In this document: positions 61,378 to 64,000 of the stretch, one piece after another | Layout: the number at the start of each line of letters is the position of its first letter | Numbering within the stretch: position 1 is the stretch's first letter | Assembly (NCBI RefSeq): GCF_000371785.1 | Contig: NZ_AQUI01000002.1 | Location: 4,637,352 to 4,701,351 of the forward strand | Direction of reading: 5' to 3' | Length of the DNA: 64,000 bases | Origin: Actinopolyspora halophila DSM 43834 | GTDB lineage: Bacteria > Actinomycetota > Actinomycetes > Mycobacteriales > Pseudonocardiaceae | The notes under the pieces: generated by a model | Database searches by the model: none | What the model was told of the DNA's origin: nothing | Seen by the model: the letters and a program-made list of their open reading frames with translations, nothing else | Made by a program: the position numbers and the translations under genes

Positions 61378-62763
61378 TCACTGTCGCCTCTCGGGAGTAC
61401 GCGGGAGGTCGAGGTGTATCTCGGTCCCCGCGCCGGGTGAGGTGCGCAGGCGCACCCGCCCCCCGTTGCGCTCCATCCTGCCCCGGATCGAGTCGGCCAG
61501 ACCGTGTCGATCCTCCGCGACCTCGTCCGGGTCGAACCCGGCTCCCCTGTCCCGCACGAACAGTTCGGCCCGGTCCGGTTGCAGTTCGGCGTAGACGCTG
61601 ACCTCGTCGACCCCGGCGTGCTTGGCCGCGTTGACGACGGCCTCCCGGGCGGCCGCCAGCAGCGCCCGCAACGACTCGTCCAGTCGGCCGTCCCCGACGA
61701 CCACCGGTCGCACCGTGATGTCGAAGCCGTCCTCGATCTCGCCGCAGAGGCGCCCCAACTCGGTCGAGACCGTGTCGGCGACGGCGGCGGGTTCCGCGGT
61801 CTCCTCCGCACCGGTCTCCGGACCGGAGGAGGCGGGCATCGCCACCGGAGCCTCGGCCATGCGCCGGGAGGTCCGACTGTAGCCGCCGGGGCCGTACAGC
61901 CATTGGCGCAGCTCCCGCTCCTGGCTCCTGGCGAGCCTGCGAACCTCCCGTTCCGAGGAGGACTGCTTCTGGATCAACGCCAACGTCTGCAGCACGGAGT
62001 CGTGCAGGTGCGCCGCTATCTCGGCCCGCTCCTGCGATCTGATCCTGGTGGAGCGCTCCACATCGAGATCACCGACCAACCTCATCCACCAGGGCACGGT
62101 GAGCACGGCCATCCCGATCAGGGTCGCGCTCACCGCGGCGAGAACCACGGGAACCTCGCTGCCCGCGGCTCCCCGGACGAAGAAGAGCAGACCGATGACC
62201 ACCAGCAGCGCCCCGGCCAGCACCCGGAGCCTCGCGGCCCGCCCGCCGTCGGCCAGCATGCCCAGCACGCTCGACCTGGCCTCCCGGCGCCACTGGTCAC
62301 GCTGGGATTCGTCCGCCTCCCGCCAGAGCACGGCGCCACCGACGAGTATCGAAGCCAGGGTCCCGACCAGCCACGGGGGAACGGCACTGGCCGATGCCAC
62401 CACCACGGCCAGTCCGATACCGAGAACCAGCAGCACCAGACCCTGCTGACGCTCCCGCACCGAAGCCTGCCCGCCCCCGTCCGCACGCTGGCGCACGAAC
62501 ATCCACAGCAGCCCGTAGGCCAACACCCCGGCACCACCGAAGGAGGCCAGCACGGCGAACGCCGCCCGCACCCAAAGCACGGGAAGTTCCAGGTGCCGCG
62601 CGAGCCCCACGGCCACTCCGGCCACGATCCGTCCGGAACGGAGGCGGTACAGTCTGGGGCCCTCTCCTTCCGCGAAGCGGTACGGCCGGGTCCGTCCCTC
62701 CGGTCCGATCGCTTCTCCCGCACCCGGGGAACGCTTCTTGGGACGTTTGGATCGGACCTGCAC
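61378..62763 (-). CDS. PspC-domain sensor histidine kinase
   Basis: About 461 aa, start GTG 62763 (GTG 62790 also possible). N-terminal PspC domain (LYRLRSGRIVAGVAVGLARHLELPVLWVRAAFAVLASFGGAGVLAYGLLWMFV, given for position), further membrane helices, then a HisKA_3 dimerisation helix with the phospho-His in AAHLHDSVLQTLALIQKQ and an HATPase domain (EAVVNAAKHAG N-box, DRGAGFDPDEV, HGLADSIRGRMERNGG). It probably senses envelope stress and phosphorylates the LuxR regulator encoded 13 bp downstream. A PspC gene diverges from it. Confidence 0.92.
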   Translation of the reverse strand: MQVRSKRPKKRSPGAGEAIGPEGRTRPYRFAEGEGPRLYRLRSGRIVAGVAVGLARHLELPVLWVRAAFAVLASFGGAGVLAYGLLWMFVRQRADGGGQASVRERQQGLVLLVLGIGLAVVVASASAVPPWLVGTLASILVGGAVLWREADESQRDQWRREARSSVLGMLADGGRAARLRVLAGALLVVIGLLFFVRGAAGSEVPVVLAAVSATLIGMAVLTVPWWMRLVGDLDVERSTRIRSQERAEIAAHLHDSVLQTLALIQKQSSSEREVRRLARSQERELRQWLYGPGGYSRTSRRMAEAPVAMPASSGPETGAEETAEPAAVADTVSTELGRLCGEIEDGFDITVRPVVVGDGRLDESLRALLAAAREAVVNAAKHAGVDEVSVYAELQPDRAELFVRDRGAGFDPDEVAEDRHGLADSIRGRMERNGGRVRLRTSPGAGTEIHLDLPRTPERRQ

Positions 62764-62882
62764 GACACCGATGGTTACACGCGCGCCCACAGCCCGACAT
62801 CGGGGAAGCGCGCGATCACGTGCGGGGGATCTCAGGGGTTTCCCCGAGGACGAGGAGACGGATGCGCACGCAGAGTGGAAAC

Positions 62883-64000
62883 ATGAGCGGACCAGTGGGC
62901 AGCGGCGAGACGGGCGGCTCCGGACGGACCGATGAGTCCGGGAGACGTACCGAACCCGACGAGGAGGGCTTCCAGGAATCGCTGCGGCGGATCTGGAACA
63001 CCCGTCCCACGCGTACGGACGGGAACCGCAAGATCGCCGGGGTCTCGGCCGCGCTCGGTGAGCGCTACGGAATCGACCCCGTGCTGTTCCGGGTCGGTTT
63101 CGCGGTCGGCACCTTCTACGGCGGGACCGGCCTGCTGCTCTACGTACTCCTGTGGCTCGCCCTGCCGAAGCTGGACACGAACACGGGCAGGGTCAGGGGG
63201 ACCTCCCCGGTGCTGCTGGTACTGGCCGCGCTGGTGCTGGTACCGACCATGTTCGCGATGTTCGACCTCCCCAGCGTGTTCGGTCTGCTGCTCGGCCTGC
63301 TCCTGCTGTACCTGCTGCACCGGCACTACAGCGGTCGAACACCCCCGGGCCCACCGGCCGGAACGACCGCCGCGCCGACCGAGCACACCACCGCATCCAC
63401 GAACGTCGCACCGACACCCGGCGCGGACGACCCCGTCAACACCTGGGTGTATCCCGGGACGGAAACGACGACCGCGCACAGCGCGGCACCCGCCGAGGAG
63501 CCCCCTGCTCCCGCCACGGCGCACACCCCTCCTCCGGAACAGGGTCCACCCCCCGCCACGCCCCCACCGGTTCCGGAACCACCACGCTCACCCTCGGCCG
63601 AGAGCCGCTCGCGCCACTCGGTGACGCTGTCCACCCTCGGAGCCGCGCTGCTGGCGGGAGGCTTCGCGGTGGCGCTGAGTCTGCCTCCCGTGAAGGTGGG
63701 AGCGCTGATGCTCGGCGTGCTCGGCTGCGGAATGCTGGTGGGGGCGTTCCTGCGCGGCGGCAGAGGGCTGATCGCCTTCGCGATCCCGCTGGCTCTGCTG
63801 AGCATGGTGGCGAGCGTGCTGCCCGACGACCCGTGGCACGGGATCACCCGGGTCACGACCGCCCCGGACACGGCGGCCGAGCTGGCGCCGGTGTACTCGG
63901 AATCGATGGGCAGCATCACGCTGTACCTGGACCGCATGCGGCTGCCACCCGGCGAGGAAACGCACTCCTCGGTGCGCTTGGGTGCGGGAACCACGACCGT
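62883..64000 (+). CDS. PspC-domain membrane protein, truncated by window edge
   Basis: Open from ATG 62883 to the end of the window (372 codons seen). N-terminal cytoplasmic part, PspC domain (NRKIAGVSAALGERYGIDPVLFRVGFAVGTFYGGTGLLLYVLLWLALP, for position), a second hydrophobic pair, a long Pro/Thr/Ala-rich loop, two more helices (TLGAALLAGGFAVALSLPP, GLIAFAIPLALLSMVASVL) and the start of a C-terminal beta-rich domain of the DUF2154/LiaF-like type (SESMGSITLYLDRMRLPP). It diverges from the PspC-kinase and likely belongs to the same envelope-stress system. Confidence 0.85.
   Translation, partial: MSGPVGSGETGGSGRTDESGRRTEPDEEGFQESLRRIWNTRPTRTDGNRKIAGVSAALGERYGIDPVLFRVGFAVGTFYGGTGLLLYVLLWLALPKLDTNTGRVRGTSPVLLVLAALVLVPTMFAMFDLPSVFGLLLGLLLLYLLHRHYSGRTPPGPPAGTTAAPTEHTTASTNVAPTPGADDPVNTWVYPGTETTTAHSAAPAEEPPAPATAHTPPPEQGPPPATPPPVPEPPRSPSAESRSRHSVTLSTLGAALLAGGFAVALSLPPVKVGALMLGVLGCGMLVGAFLRGGRGLIAFAIPLALLSMVASVLPDDPWHGITRVTTAPDTAAELAPVYSESMGSITLYLDRMRLPPGEETHSSVRLGAGTTT

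Overview
The window is high-GC, densely coded chromosomal DNA from a filamentous actinobacterium. Gene content (menaquinone MenB, tandem membrane Ser/Thr kinases, a PspC / PspC-histidine kinase / LuxR trio, secreted TNT toxin, DUF5336, DUF6350, sucCD-linked membrane proteins) fits Pseudonocardiales, perhaps Actinopolyspora or Saccharopolyspora; that placement is inference. Most of it is ordinary core chromosome with accessory patches, decayed genes and several families of intergenic repeats.

Layout. 0-7.7 kb: a partial SnoaL-like gene behind an RBS-masking hairpin, an orphan MNT nucleotidyltransferase, xthA, secreted adenosine deaminase, menB, an alpha/beta hydrolase, an XRE/MmyB regulator, a decayed MarR gene, a DUF488 gene and a broken second copy of its 3' end at 3.3 kb. 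7.8-13.1 kb: a minus-strand TetR / Baeyer-Villiger monooxygenase / SMP-30 lactonase-like / SDR group that reads as an alcohol-ketone-ester/lactone-acid route. 13.4-18.9 kb: tRNA-Val, a thioesterase, a TetR-MMPL efflux pair and six copies of a short hairpin repeat. 19-26 kb: icd, DUF457 membrane protein, lipoprotein, DUF1918, DUF4253, then a DMT transporter-folD-DUF3017 operon. 26-32 kb: a YezG-like/TNT NAD-glycohydrolase polypeptide, universal stress protein, NmrA-like reductase, DUF1963.

32-43 kb: a single continuous PurN-PurH reading frame, DUF6350 and DUF5336 membrane proteins, sucD/sucC, a large membrane protein and an M23 peptidase. 43-47 kb: a GbsR/MarR regulator divergent from an ABC-2 exporter, with matching operators at both promoters. 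47-51.5 kb: pcrA, then chorismate mutase preceded by a Tyr/Phe-rich leader peptide and a classical three-hairpin attenuator, then an SDR. 51.6-58.1 kb: small membrane proteins, two membrane-anchored proteins with similar-looking ectodomains, and two tandem Ser/Thr kinases. 58.2-64 kb: LysR/EamA pair, then LuxR regulator, PspC-histidine kinase and a truncated PspC protein.

The strongest novel signals are (1) a family of structured intergenic elements, nearly always between convergent genes, whose two stems differ in sequence between copies yet keep pairing; (2) the Phe/Tyr attenuator of chorismate mutase; (3) the PurN-PurH fusion; (4) a separate CAGTTATAGGCAAAACTG hairpin repeat; and (5) two copies of a perfect palindrome with core GTTTCGCGCGAAAC. 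All calls are by reading the sequence; no database search was possible.
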